64,000 nt of DNA. Origin: Scleroderma bovista. Taxonomy: Eukaryota; Basidiomycota; Agaricomycetes; Boletales; Sclerodermataceae. Positions 1-12,236 of the stretch are shown piece after piece. The stretch covers positions 60,033 through 124,032 of the forward strand of contig JAYMGJ010000271.1 of assembly GCA_037178675.1 (NCBI GenBank), written 5' to 3'. The translations under genes and the position numbers were made by a program. Position 1 is the first letter of the stretch; the number at the start of each line of letters is the position of its first letter. The notes beneath the pieces were generated by a model. The model saw nothing but the letters and a program-made list of their open reading frames with translations, searched no databases and was not told where the DNA came from.

Positions 1-170
1 CTAATCAATAGTCCGCATTTTTGGTAATCAGCACTACCACACCAATAGAACACAACATTAGATAATCCAAGCTGCACATCTTTGGTAGTCAACACTATCA
101 CACCAACAGTACACAATATTGCCTAATCAATGGTCCACATTTTTGGTAGTCAGCACAGTAATTTAATTCT
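1..170. repeat. 60-bp imperfect tandem repeat
   Basis: About three imperfect copies of a 60-bp unit are visible, each with TTTTTGGTAGTCA followed by CACTA.CACACCAA. The array probably starts before the window. No coding signal was recognised. Confidence 0.7.
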
Positions 171-184
171 GCAATGTGTATCAA

Positions 185-780
185 CTTTGGGTCTGACCCA
201 GTTTTGCAATGGTTAACAACTTTTTTGCTCAACAGGCCTGACCCAGTTTTGCAGTACTTGACAACTTTTTTTCTCAACAGGCCTGACCCAGTTCTGCAAT
301 GTCAGCCTGACCCAGTTTTGCAATGCTTGACAACTTTTTTTCTCAACAGGCCCGATCCAGTTCTGCAATGTATATACAATGTCAGCCTGACCCAGTTTTG
401 CAATGCTTGACAATTTTTTCCTCAAAAGGCCTGACCCAGTTTTGCAGTAATTGACAACTTTTTTCTCAACAGGCCTGACCCAGTTTTGCAATGTATCTAC
501 AACATCGGCCAGTCCCAGCTTTGCAACACTTGTCAATTTTTGTGTTCAACAGGCCTGACCCAGTTTTACAATGCTCCCACCAGTCCCAGTTCTGCAATTT
601 TTATCAAACATCAGCCCATCCCAGTTTTGCAGTGATTAATGTCCCTCAGACCTGTACCAGATTTGCAATAATAGAAAACATCAGCCTGGCCCAGTTTTGC
701 AAGCATCGGCCGGCGTCGGCTAGTCCCACCTTTACAGGCAAATGTACATGTCTGATGACCCACTTTTGCAAGGGCTTTTG
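185..780. repeat. Degenerate minisatellite, GCCTGACCCAGTTTTGCA unit
   Basis: The core GCCTGACCCAGTTTTGCA recurs about 14 times at irregular spacing, often separated by a pyrimidine-rich spacer (ACAACTTTTTTCTCAACA). Open frames on both strands here only translate the repeat. Copies become more divergent towards 780, so this is an old array. Confidence 0.85.
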
Positions 781-1074
781 ACTGAACCATGTGGGTTTCA
801 CTGCCGAGGGTTGCATGGTATTTGTATCCAGCGAGGACGCCATTCGTTTTGTAGGACGTGAGGACTGTGCTGTTAGTAGCTTTTCCACCTCCTATCTGCT
901 TCTTAATGTGTGTCATGGCTCAATTAAGAAGCCGGGCCGGGCCTTCATAGTCCACCTTGCCATTGTAAAATATTCTCTTCGCCTTCAGCAATGCTGAATC
1001 GTGTAATGGCAGTGCACCAATGATCACAGGCCTTTTGGAGGCAAGGAGGTCCACTAGTGGTAGATTAGCTTTGG

Positions 1075-2218
1075 TTACCAGTAACATGTCAACATTCCCT
1101 TACATTTACTATTTGGGTCGAACTTAAAATATAGCTTATGGGGTCCACTATCTCGTAACGCTGCAATAACCTGCATGCATTCCGATATAGTTAGGTCGGA
1201 GATCCCTTTTGGCTTGGTACGCGACAAGCATTCTTGTCCAGGGAATAACACCGCATTCGGCCAGTTTACACAGATGAGTGCATGCTGGCCGAGTTTCTGC
1301 GGAAGTTGTTTCCAGGGAAACAATTTCCCAGAGGCCCATGTCTGACCATGGCTCTCTGAAACCTCATCAGAGCCATATCAGTTGCATAAAGTAATATAGC
1401 AAACCAAGCATTGCGCCAAGGAGCTTCTTCACCAAATTATGATCCTCATGTTCATTGCTCCCATTGTCTGGCACTGGGTCATCGTGATCAGATGTTAGGT
1501 CGACGACATCCTGCCCCCTGTCAGTTTCCTTTCTTTTTCCCTTTCCTTTGATGTCTACATTGTCTGTGTGCAACACCTCTGTTACACATGCAAGAGACGA
1601 CTGGTTACTGACAATACCAACAAATGTGAGAATGAGAAGTAGAGCATGGGTGATACTTACTATATGTGAGCCTTGAAGTGGCCTATGATTGCATCGTCAT
1701 CTGCACAACAGCGCTCCATGAAAAACTGTGCACGGCCAGATAGGTATAAGTCCATTATGGAGGGATACGCGTGAACTTACATCCTCTGCGCCGGGTGTGG
1801 TGTACACATATCCTAGGGAGGCGTCTTGGTTCACAATACTGCCTGCCATTACAAAGGCTGCTTCGATACTGTGAGCTTTTGACAGACCTGCAAACTGGAT
1901 CATGGTTAGAGGTGCTCAGACCGCTTTGGTATAGAAGCTTACCGACTGGGTGAATCACTGCTGCCGTTGGGCAACGGTCTTCCCTATTTCAGTATACTGT
2001 GTGCTTTCCTTGAATTTGGTGAGTATTTCTTGCCACATAGCAGGATATTGCTTCTTGAATAGTTCGTAGCACTTTTTGTGCACTGTGACTGCTGTGATTT
2101 GATTAGAATATGGTAGTCTGTTCGATGTGCCCTTACATGGTGTACTATCGACAGAACCAGCAAATTCTCCAGTGTTCCGGAGGCGTGCTAGTTCTTGTTT
2201 GGTGTGCTGCATCAGCAA
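1075..2218 (-). pseudogene. Remnant of an uncharacterised Agaricomycete multi-exon gene
   Basis: Read on the minus strand from 2218, short coding blocks follow one another: a start block rich in Lys/Gln, a block with VNQDASLGYVYTTPGAED (about 1700-1900), FFMERCCADDDAIIGHFKAH near 1690, an acidic KGKGK linker (about 1480-1570), and a last block with LCKLAECGV / ISDLTISE (about 1100-1330). I recognise this order from a family of unknown function that is multicopy in mushroom genomes. The blocks lie in different frames. Some changes can be introns, but in-frame stops around 1940-1960 and the frame break near 1200 indicate decay. No function is proposed. The flanks are satellites, so the copy is isolated. 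Confidence 0.5.
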
Positions 2219-2282
2219 GGTGACAATTGGTCTTAACTCTCTTACAGTGTCTGGATTGTCTGGAATCAGACAGTTAAGATGG

Positions 2283-2900
2283 ATAAGATAGATAAGTCAG
2301 TCAGACCAGCCAGACCAGCCAGACCAGCCAGACCAGCCAGACCAGCAGTCAGTCAGACCCACCAGACCAGCCAGACCAGCCAGACCATTCAGACCACCCA
2401 GCCTGTCAGACAGTCAGACAGTCCAGACTACTCCAGACCAGTCAGACTACCCAGACAGTAAGTCAGTCAGAGAGGTAAGACAATCCAGACCAGTCAGACC
2501 AGTCAGACACCCAGGCAGTAAGTCAGTCAGACAGTTAAGACAATCCAGACCAGTCAGACCACCCAGACCATAAGTCAGTCAGACAACTAAGACCACCCAG
2601 ACCACCCAGACCACCCAGACAGACAGTCAAGACCACCCAGACCACCCAGACCAGTCAGACAGTCAAGACCACCCAGACCACCCAGACCAGTCAGACAGTC
2701 AAGACCATCCAGACCACCCAGCCCAATCAGGTCACCTAGACCATCAGACTGTCAGACATTCCAGACCCCTCAGATAGTAAGTTGGTCAGACAGCTGAGAC
2801 AATCCAGCCCAACCAGACCAGTCATTGATCAGTAAGACTGGCCAGAGTGGGCAGACAATTCAGAAGCTCAGACCAATTAGACTAAATATTAGCCAGACCA
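2283..2900. repeat. CAGAC-rich tandem array
   Basis: Arrays of CAGACCAGC, CAGACCACC and CAGACCAGT with longer periodicities (CAAGACCACCCAGACC). The same motif appears reverse-complemented at 5465-6580. Open frames here encode only repetitive Pro/Arg/Gln/Thr. Confidence 0.9.
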
Positions 2901-3019
2901 GCCAGGCCATTAGCTGTATCCATCTATATTTTTTTGCCATTCAATTTATTCAATATTCTTGTTAAGAAATTTATATTAATTCTGAAAAAAAAAACACTAA
3001 AGTACAACAAATATATATT

Positions 3020-4160
3020 ATATACAAATGGGGGGGCATCATTGATGCTGGTACCGCAGGAATCGTGTCATTGACACCGGGGCTGGGTGGTGGTGACATC
3101 GTTGTCACTGGGGATGTGTCAACAATGCTGGGGGTGAGGGACACGGGACACGTGTCATCGTGATCGCCAGATGACGCTGGGGTTGGGAGAATGTTGTCAT
3201 CGTCTTCGGGTGACGTGCTGATGAATGCTGGGGATGGGGGACATGGGGGTGTCATCATCACTCTGGTGCATGGCATTGTCACTGGGATTGGTCGTTGTCG
3301 TTGTCGCTCTGGTGCATGGCATTGTCACTGGGATTGGTTGTCGTTGTCGTCCATGTTGGTGAGGTGGTCGTCATCATTGGTGCTGTCGACATTGGGCGTC
3401 GATCGTCGTCTGTTAGAGACGACGTTATGGCTGGGCATCATCATCGAATGACGTGGGGGTGGGCGTCGTTGTCATCATCATCGTCGGATGACGAGATGGG
3501 GGGTGGTTGGTGGTCATCCATTAGAGAAGACGGTAGGGCTGGGGGTCGTCATCATTGTTGTTGTTGTTGTTGCCATTGTTGTCGTTGTCGATGACACTGG
3601 GGCTGTCATGGTCAAGTGTTAGTGGTGGGCGGTTGCATGTGGTGGTACGTACCTTGGTGAGTCGTCGTTGTCGTTGTCATTGTCGTGGGTGGTGGTGGTC
3701 GATGCATTGTCATTGTCGTGGTTGAATGGGAGGAGAGTGGTGATGCGGGACTTATGTAGAGAAAATTTGGAGTTGTTGTGACGTGATTTGTAATCACAAC
3801 AACTCCAATTTTTTTCTAAGTCCCGCATTCTGCACAAAGGTAAGTACTTCACACCCATGTTGTCCCCACCACCATCTGCGTCGTCATCAACGACTCCACC
3901 CTCAACATCGTCGACATGGCCACCAACACCGACAACAATGCATGACCACAATGACGAGAGCCATCACCACCACCACCACCACCAGCATCGTCAATCACCA
4001 ATGCGACAACAACGGCCAATGACACGACCACCACCCAGCTGCGTCGACGATGTGGCCACCACAAGTGATGACGATGACAAGGCCCCCACCAGTGACAACG
4101 AGACACTGACCAGCACCACCACCCCATGTCGACGACCACCTGACGACGATGGTGCAATTT
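3020..4160. repeat. Low-complexity GTCATCGT/GTTGTC region that switches strand bias
   Basis: Trinucleotide-like degenerate sequence rich in GTC, GTT and ATC. It is G-rich on the plus strand up to about 3780 and turns into its complement (CCACCACC, CATCGTCA) from about 3840. The switch lies at an inverted repeat centred near 3780: GGAGTTGTTGTGA on the left and TCACAACAACTCC on the right. The overlapping open frames encode His/Asp/Thr-rich strings and are treated as artefacts. Confidence 0.75.
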
Positions 4161-4399
4161 ATTTAGTGCAGTATTTAGTCTAGTATCTCATACACCTTAC
4201 TGTAGTACAATAATATTTGTTTGTTTTAATGTCTGTTTTTTATTGACATGTTATTACTACTATACTACTGACACTGGATTGACCCAGTGTGAGCATGTGG
4301 ACAGCTTGGGTGGTGTTCACAGGCAGGGATGAATTGGTATTAATCCTTTGTTCCTATCCTTTGCATTTGTATAGCCCTAATTTTCTCTTCTAGAGAAAT

Positions 4400-4595
4400 T
4401 CCTATGCCATTGGTAACTAGTGTTTTAAAGTCTGGTCTGGTCCAGTTTTTTCCCTTTTTGGAGGCAACTGGACCAAAACCAGTTGCAAAGATTTCAAATC
4501 TTGCTAGGACTGCAACTGAACTGATGGCAACCAGTTGTGTATGGTTGCTTGGAGCAGTTGCAACTGGTTGCAACTGGTTTTTCATACATTTTTAA
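4400..4595. repeat. CCAGTTGC/GCAACTGG-rich inverted motifs
   Basis: The octamers CCAGTTGC and GCAACTGG recur in both orientations here and again at about 5035-5200, on both sides of the triple hairpin array at 4612-4930. The whole 4400-5200 block may be one decayed palindromic element. Confidence 0.5.
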
Positions 4596-4611
4596 TCTTT
4601 GTACTTATGAC

Positions 4612-4930
4612 TCAAAAATGCGCAAAACAAGCATCTTGTCAATTTGCGCATTTTGACAGGGTGCTTGTTTTGAGCATTTTTGACTATTTAGATCATGTAT
4701 TATTATTAATATCAATAGCTAGGGTTTTAAACTATTAAAAATGTACAAAACAGCAACCCTGTCAATTTGTGCAAATTGACAGGGTTGCTGTTTTGCGCAT
4801 TTTTGACTATTTGGATCATGTAATATTGATAATATTAATAACTGGGCTTGAAAACTATCACAAATGCACAAAATGAGCACCCTGTCAATTTGCGCATTTT
4901 GACAGGGTGCTCATTTTGCTCATTTTTGAT
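4612..4930. repeat. Three tandem long hairpins, period about 123 bp
   Basis: Three copies of a perfect or near-perfect palindrome of about 65 bp lie at about 4612-4680, 4738-4806 and 4860-4928, separated by a conserved AT-rich spacer (GACTATTTGGATCATGTA). The inner stem is TGTCAA...TTGACA in all three. The outer stem sequence differs between copies but stays complementary within each (AACAAGCA/TGCTTGTT, ACAGCAAC/GTTGCTGT, TGAGCAC/GTGCTCA). Confidence 0.85.
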
Positions 4931-5464
4931 AGTTTGGATCATGTATTATTATTGATAATATTAATAACTGGGCTTTAAAACTATCACAAACACAAAATTA
5001 GCATAGTATATTACAGATTTCCCTGGATTTTATTTAATGACCAGTTGCAACCAGTCTGTTATTTTTTCCTGAGCAGATGCAACCACAACCACATAGATTG
5101 AGGACCCCCCAGGACTGGCAACCACAGTCCAGTCCAAATCGGTTGTGGTCTGGTTCAGTTGCCAGTTTTTTCAATTGGTTGCAACTGGACTTTGGAACAC
5201 TATTGGCAACCTGTGCTCCCAGGTAATGATGACCCATGCCTAAATGACAACAGGGACCCCCAACAATGATAGATTAGTTAAGGTAGTCCTCAAACACTTT
5301 TGACACATGTCACGTGATAAAACATGACAAAACTAGAAAAAATGTATAGGAAAATGACCTGTAGCAGATATAAAAAATCAGACATGGACAAGTTCTTTGT
5401 ATTGTGACTGCTGAGATTTTGTCCATTTCCAAATATCAAGAGTCTTATTTGATAACCTTACTGG

Positions 5465-6580
5465 CTGGGGGGTCTGACTATCTGGTGGGTCTGACTATCT
5501 GGTGGGTCTGACTATCTGGTGGGTCTGACTATCTGGTGGGTCTGACTATCTGGTGGGTCTGACCACTCTAACTAATACTCTGAGTGGTCTGGACTATCTG
5601 ACAGTCTGACACCCTGGGGGGGTCTGATCACTCTGACTGGTTGGACTGGTCTGGAATGATCTGAAGTGTCTGACCAGTCTGACTGTCTGGGGGGTTTGAT
5701 CAGTCTGACTGGTTTGCCATGTCTGGCAGGGTCTTAAGTGTCTGACTGGGCTGATTGGTCTGATCACTCTAACTGATCTGGAGCTGTCTGGACTATCTGA
5801 GTGGCCTGACTGTCTGGTGGGTCTGATCACTCTGACCACTCTGACTGGTCTGGAGCAGTCTGAAGTGTCTGACTGGTCTGAGTGTCTGGGGGGTCTGACT
5901 GCTCTAATTGCTCTGACTGATCTGGAGCATTCTGAAGTGTCTGACTGGTCTGACTGCCTAGGAGGTCTGACATTTCTGACTGGTCTGGAGTGGTCTGGAC
6001 TGTCTGATAGTCTTACACCCTGGAGGATCTGACTGCTCTGACTGCTCTGACTGGTCTGGAGTGGCCTGAAGTGTCTGGGGTGTCTGACTGCTCTGATTGC
6101 TCTGACTTGTCTGGAGTGGTCTGAAGTGTCTGACTGGCCTGACTGCCTGGAAGGGGTCTGATCACTCTGACTAGTCTGACTGGTTTGGATTGGCCTGAAG
6201 TATCTGACTGGCTTGACTGTCTGGTGGGTCTAACCCCTCTGACCCCTCTGACTGGTCTGGATCTGACTGCTCTGATTGTCTGGGGGGTCTGATGCTTTGA
6301 TTGCTCTGACTGGTCTGGAGTTTCCTGAAGTTTCTGACTGGCCTGACTGTCTGGTGTGTCTGGTCACTCTGGCTGGTCTGACTGGTCTGAAGTGTCTGAA
6401 TGGTCTGACTGACTTGTGGGTTTGATTAGTCTGACTGGTCTAACTGGTCTGGCATGTCTTAATTGTCTGACTGACTTACTGTCTGGGTGGTCTGGGTGGT
6501 CTGGATGGTCTTAGGTGTCTGACTGAGTTACTGTCTAAGGGGTCTGACTGCTCTGGGTAGTCTGGGTGGTCTGACTTCGT
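5465..6580. repeat. GTCTG-rich tandem array
   Basis: It begins with five near-perfect copies of GACTATCTGGTGGGTCT and continues as degenerate GTCTGACTGGTCTGGAGTG units. The pentamer is the reverse complement of that in the array at 2283-2900, so the two arrays form a long inverted low-complexity pair. Confidence 0.9.
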
Positions 6581-8095
6581 CTGGGGAGGAAAGCACACAA
6601 CATACCATCTATACTAGTGGTTTGGCAAACTGGAACATTGCCATCAGAAAATAGATCCTCCAGCGGCACTTGGGCAGTGCCCAAGGGTATACCAGCCATT
6701 TGAACGGTTGGAGTGACACTGTGAGTAGGCGATGGTGCCTCCAACGGCACTCGGACAATGACACATGAGGTATCTTTAATACGGGAAATCAAACTCCCTT
6801 GTAAATCCACAGATCATTGAGACCTACCAAGTGTCAAACCGCTGGAGGACTTCTCAATCACACCTGTACCAAGGGGAGTGCATGCATCATCACTACACTC
6901 CACCGAGAACCTCTGTTCATGGCCAAGGGACTTCCCCTTTGGTGTTGGAGAACCTGGAGAGCCTGAATGCCCACAAGCCATCAGAAAAAGAGCAACAGCG
7001 AATAGGGAAAATCTATCATACCACTGGCTGCAGGACTATGACCTGGAGGCGTTGGAAAATGATTTACCGACACCACCCCTTGCGTGCTTTGAAATAATTC
7101 TGACGTGCATCGGATTTCGGGTGACAGGAGGAATGGATTATCATCAACAGATGGACCAGAAGTTGCCTTGTTGGTCTGCTCAGTGTGATGAAGTCGCGCC
7201 TTGGATATCAGACCACCATCCCGGTTTGTCGCTTTGATGGCAGTCCGAAGGTGAGTGGGAGTCAGGGCTGGAGGTGGAGACGCATTTGCATGGCACCCAC
7301 TGCCCACTTGCACTTTGACAAAATCAGAGCCCAGGTCAGACATATTGAACAGCATAGCAATATTGTCTGCGATGTGTTAAAACTTCGAGACAGGGAATGG
7401 TGACTTCAGGCTGGGAGATCAACAAAAAGAATCATGGAACCACTTGGTTAAATTAATATTTGGCTGGGCATGCAAAGAAAGGTGCACCTTGAATGGAGTA
7501 GTCCAAAATCAACAATGAAATGAAATGTTTGCAGATTCTGATGGTGATGATGGTTTGTGAACCTAATCATCCCACCTAGAAGTGATACCTCCCTGTAAGT
7601 CAAAATGAAGGAACTTTGCAATGAGCTTATGGGCATCATTACAGAAGTCCAATCTGACCATCAACGAAAAGATCCACACACCCACCAGTAATGCACTGAA
7701 AGTGGGGTGAGGCTCAATCAGACCGACAGGGAAAACTGGGCCACTTACTGGACATAGATATAATTGGCATACAATGGACAAATAGGGATTGATGGCCATT
7801 GATCATGAAGGATTGAGGTTGGACTATGCAGACACAAGCTTGGGCTTGGTGGTAAAGTGATGAAAAGACATCTCGATTGGGATCTAGGATGGAAGGCACG
7901 CCGGACAGAGATGTAGCGGTAGAATGTAGCCACACACCCTCCGACTGTGGCTGTCAGACTAACCTGGTCAGGATCTGCTGTCAACTTGAAGTATTGGCTC
8001 GCAGTCATTTTGCACATTCTCAGAGGACTTGTGCAATGATGCCATCATCATCGGCATGTAGCCCAGACCTGCTAATGCACATCTGCTAACAAATG
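6581..8095. other. Region without a recognised gene
   Basis: On the minus strand at about 6600-6990 there is a protein-like stretch with the internal echo VRVPLEAPS / AQVPLEDLF, broken by a stop near 6815. Frame-limited open stretches also lie at 6981-7355. Nothing matches a family I know and no consistent intron chain could be built. It may be the remnant of an exon-rich gene. Confidence 0.35.
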
Positions 8096-8460
8096 TCAGT
8101 GAGCTGACGAGAGTCGACGCCACCTACTCATGAAACAGACGACTTCCATCTGCCAACAGGGAGACAATGCCACCTGCTCAGTGCTGAAATGAGTAACATA
8201 CATTTTCCAACAAATGTCAGTGAGCTGATTGGGAGCAGGGACGTCGTTGCGAGGTTGCCTGCTCGCTGTAACAGGCGACTGCCAATAAATGTTAATAAGC
8301 TGATTGGAGGACGATGCTGCCTGCTCACAGTGCTGAAACGAGTAACATACCTTTGCCAACAAATGCCAGTGAGCTGATGAGAAGTGGATTGGGAATAGGG
8401 ATGACGTTGCGAGGGTGCCTGCCCGGTGTAACAGGTGACTTGCCAGCACTGCGGCAGTGT
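8096..8460. repeat. Tandem repeat, about 120-150 bp unit
   Basis: The block GAGTAACATAC.TTTGCCAAC followed by AAATG.CAGTGAGCTGAT appears three times (near 8080, 8190 and 8340). It is separated by variable GC-rich spacers that carry CCTGCTC.CTGTAACAGG. Confidence 0.7.
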
Positions 8461-9009
8461 GACACGAACTGATGCGATGGATGAATAGGCATTGATGACC
8501 AGATTATGACCAACCACACTATCTACAAAGAAATGAAATGAACTATGAAATGATATGAAATAAAAATACGGCTGACTACGCTAACCAAAGCTCAGGCCAA
8601 ATAAGACCTCGCTGGCACTAGTAACAAAGAGCAGAGGAGAGAGCAGACAAAGGAAACTACGAAACACAGGCTGAAGACAACAACCGCCCCCAACGGCATC
8701 GAGCCCACGTCGTCTTGTGCTCTGAGATCGCATTCTTTATCGCTGCAAATTTTGTGTCTCCCTTCGTTTACAAGATCCCTCTCGTCGGACCAGACCCAAC
8801 CACAGGTCATTTTTACACAACATGCGCCTCCCCCAGCCACAGGATGTTGGGGACTCGGTCTTCCCCTTGCCATCTCACACAGAGCTTCCCTCCTCACACA
8901 CTGTATCCATATCTCCAACATCTTCAATAGTCGCTCTACCCTTACTTGGTAAGTCTGCGTTTTTTCTGTTCAGAATTGTCAAATTGGTTCAAAGAAATTA
9001 CCTGTTGCG

Positions 9010-9590
9010 TATACAGCGGCCACGGATGACATGGATGCCAATCGCATAATCTGCAGGTGGCGAGCGAAACACCCGATAGTGTAGCAGTGATCTTGTAGCC
9101 CTTTCTGAAATTGCTGGTAACAGTAAGCTGGTAAGTTCTCCCTGATGTCATGCATGACATCACCCATGAACTTCTCAACAGTCGCTAGGGTCCACCAGTC
9201 CGCCAGCTCAGGCTTCCAGTAGCTATGTATTGTGAAAGAGATCTGCCAGGTCTCTTAGCAACAGGTATAATGAACATCGATTAGGGAAGAGGGGAGGCTG
9301 CGGATCATTGGGAAAGTCGTCACGGTATGTGTCATGGTCAAGGATGGTCTGTGAGAGAACGCTCCGCTTCTGCTGCCCTCCCAGTGCAAAGGTTTCCCGA
9401 ACAAACTTGCTGCGTCGTTTGATAGATAGTGATGGCTGTGAACATAATGGTGGTCCAGAGAAGGAGCCAGAGTGATGACTCCAGGTCGCCCCGATATGTG
9501 TGTACTACACTTGCATCTTTGACGAGGTTTGCAGACATGAATGGCCAGGTGCCCTGTGCATTGTTCATAGAACGTGAACACAAAATAATG
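9010..9590 (-). pseudogene. FunK1-like fungal protein kinase, C-lobe fragment
   Basis: Three minus-strand coding blocks in three frames follow each other. The first is GTWPFMSANLVKDASVVHT...DLESSLWLLLWTT (about 9430-9575), matching the FunK1 signature (GTWQFMS, DDLES..WLLLW). The second is KFVRETFALGG...TILDHDTYRDDFPND, ending at a TAG near 9225. The third is SYWKPELADWW..EKFMGDVMHDIREN to YATGN (about 9015-9240). FunK1 proteins are a fungus-specific kinase family, multicopy in Agaricomycetes, with unknown substrates. The N-lobe and the catalytic HRD/DFG part are not visible upstream, where a tandem repeat begins. Two frame changes without good splice sites, plus the missing N-lobe, make this a pseudogene fragment. 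The family call rests on memory of the motif. Confidence 0.55.
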
Positions 9591-9959
9591 ATTGACATAC
9601 CATACAGTCAGTCATACTCACATGGATCCAGTGAAGGCACGTACCTAATCACTTCACCAAATACTAATCGGTACCTCTGCTTCCTATACCATATATATTA
9701 CAGGTGATATTCTACATAAGCCCAATCATTTCCGCTCAATCTTGGGTCACCAATGAAGTGAACACAGTCTAAAGTGATGGTGGAGAAGCAATTAGCTGAT
9801 TGATACATGACAGGAAGACGTACATGAGAAAGATGGCAATGTTGGAGGATACCACGTATAATACGGCATACTTGACGCCTAGTTATCAGGTCGAGGTATA
9901 CAGAAAGGTCGGCCTGTTGGGAGGGGGGGAATATCAGAGAGCGAGATGGGAAAAGTGGG

Positions 9960-10190
9960 GTGAAAGTACCTGCTCGCCGAAATGGGCAACAGAAGTCAGC
10001 CAACGAATATCTGCAAGCAGTGCAAGAGAATTGCCACTGATGTGCAAGCACTTGCTCACTGAAATGGGTGACAGAAGTCGGCCAATGAGTATCAGCAAGC
10101 ATCACGCATGGGAATCACGACTGGGTACTGACATGCAAGCACTTGCACGCTGAAATGGGTGACAGATGTCAGCCAACTATCAGCGAGCAC
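9960..10190. repeat. Tandem repeat, about 110 bp
   Basis: CTTGCTC.CTGAAATGGG..ACAGAAGTC.GCCAA is present about three times between 9966 and 10175. It sits just upstream of the histone-tail-like gene. Confidence 0.65.
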
Positions 10191-10343
10191 AGTATGAAAC
10201 AGTCGTCAATCACCTGGCACTGAAACAGGCAACCGATGTGCTTGTACTTGTGTGGTTTTGTTTGCTTGGTTTTAAATAAAGTGACTGAGTCGACTCGGAT
10301 TGTTTGGGTTCTATTTTGGGTTCGAGACGTGGCTTCCAAGTAC

Positions 10344-11967
10344 ATGGCCAGAACTAAGCAGACAGCACCAAGAACCTTGTGTGGCACTGCTCCACGAGTA
10401 CAACTTACCTGTATTACTCATTCCAAGACCAGGCTCATCAGAGGCGCGTCTGTGGCATCTACTGCGTCACTTAGCTCACTAATGACCGTCCCCTTGTCTC
10501 CAGCTCGGAGCCTCCATGATACTTTGGAAATCGTGCAGGTTGACCAGCATAGGCTGGAAGAGCACCTAACTAATAGAGTGCATAACATAGACCTCCAGCA
10601 TTGCGTCGACACTGACCGGAACACGATCAGTACTGTTATCTTTGTCATGACGGCGGGAAGTCCTTATTCTGTTGTGTCTCCTGTCTGCACATGGTGTGTG
10701 ACCATTGCCTAGGAGTATCTCCGCAACTCACATCCAAGGTCTGTGCTGCAGACATTGACTTTCATTGTCCAGGCTGCCACGAGCTCACCGACCATGCTGC
10801 TAAGTGAAAACTGACCCCTTATTTTGTAAGTCATTGTTTATTCATTCTGATTTACATAAGCTGATATCAAGCCAAGGCATTCACACACACCATACATGCG
10901 AAGGTTGTTAGTGTGCTCGACAAACCTACTATCGTCGTGGGCGTCTGTGAAAGGGCATCAAAATTGCAAGTTCATGTGGACTCGACTCTCATCCTCCATC
11001 TGGTCTGCAAAGGGATGGACACTACAGGATGTCTGCCTCTTCTCCTCAAGACGGCCCTCGAGGACTACCACAAGAAAGATTCTCTCAAATATGTACAAGT
11101 GACGTTTGACTTTGGAACAGACAGCAAGCTCAGCAAGTGGAAAACGAGGAGGGACAAGCTGGGCATGGAGCTAGCTGCATGCAAGTTTCAGCGCAAGATA
11201 GTTTTCGTGACGGTCCACAGTGAAATCACTTGCAGTGACCTGTTTGCAGGGAAGGATGCACAAGGCTGCAATATGGCGATAGAGGTCAATGAGGTGCGTA
11301 GGGAGACATTACTTGATGTCATTTCTCATTAGTTTTTCAGTTCATGAAATGCTTGTTCGGCCTATTGCTTGAGAGAGTAGTGTGTGGATCCACCTTGTTC
11401 ATGCTGACGTGTGGACCATTAGTGGCATTCCAGGACTTGTTTCTGGCAATGAAACAGACAATTTCCCAGTATGTGACCTTTCTCTGAATCTTGGGGAATC
11501 TACCAATGATGACTGTAAGTCTCTGACCAGAATACACTATTGCATTCATGGCCCCGAATTTCCTCAGCGCGGTCCTGAAAGTATTTGTCATGTCCTATTG
11601 CATGCAAGTCTTGATTCAAGGCCATTCTTTCCTGGAGGTTCTTTATGACCTCCTTGATGTTGCACCCGAATTACGCATGCATACCGACGTGCTACTTTTC
11701 TATATAAAGGGCTCATTATCTCCCCCAGTCGTGGACAGCCCTTCCATGGTTGGCTATAGATATTCATGGTATCATAGTCATCAGCGACTGTGGGGCACTG
11801 CTTTGCCCATGTCATGCCCCAAATGTGGGGCAATTCGTCCATGGTCAAGATTGAAAGGTGACCCTGAAGGTTGTCATCCAAAGGTGCGGAAGTGCCAATC
11901 CATTGGTTGTAATTACATTGTGCGTTCGAAGCCGCTACAACATCAGGAAAAACCTTTTGCTATGTAG
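10344..11967 (+). pseudogene. PHD-like zinc-finger protein with a histone H3 tail-like N-terminus
   Basis: The start at 10344 gives M-ARTKQTAPRTLCGTAPRVQL, which aligns without gaps to the first 20 residues of mature histone H3. A PHD-like finger follows in another frame at 10622-10800 (YCYLCHDGG, CCVSCLHMVCDHC, HCPGCH). An intron (about 10837-10871) leads to a block with VLDKPTIVVGV and VTFDFGTDSKLSKWK (to about 11293). Then come LLLERVVCGSTLFMLTCGPL (about 11337-11470) and a final block with KVFVMSYCMQVLIQGHSF, LDVAPELRMHTDVLLF and MSCPKCGAIRPW (11548-11967). I recognise this as a multicopy Agaricomycete family; its role is unknown. The H3-like start plus a finger suggests a chromatin link (inference). 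Two joins, near 10615 and near 11470-11525, have no clean splice solution, so this copy is probably broken. Confidence 0.6.
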
Positions 11968-12236
11968 CATAGCCACCCAGGTACCAAGTCACCCAGAGAC
12001 TCAATCGTAATATGGCGCATCAGGCACGTGCTCTGTCGCACTATCCAGCTGTCACCGCGTGACACGTAGCACATGGTTGCCGCTATCGCTGACAGCACAG
12101 TCTGGCCAGCTCTCCATAGTCATTGTAGCCCTATATTCACACTACACATCCTCAAAAGTCCCAGTAGCCTATGTTGTTCTTACATTACCAACTTGACAAG
12201 ACCAAAGTGCAGATTAAAATTGTAGCCACAGGTATA

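Noticed and set aside
174..781. Open frames on both strands over the first 0.8 kb
   Set aside because: They translate the GACCCAGTTTTGCA satellite; sequence between units is not conserved as protein.
2971..4183. Several frames rich in His, Asp, Ser and Thr
   Set aside because: Trinucleotide-like low complexity in all frames and on both strands; no start context or intron chain.
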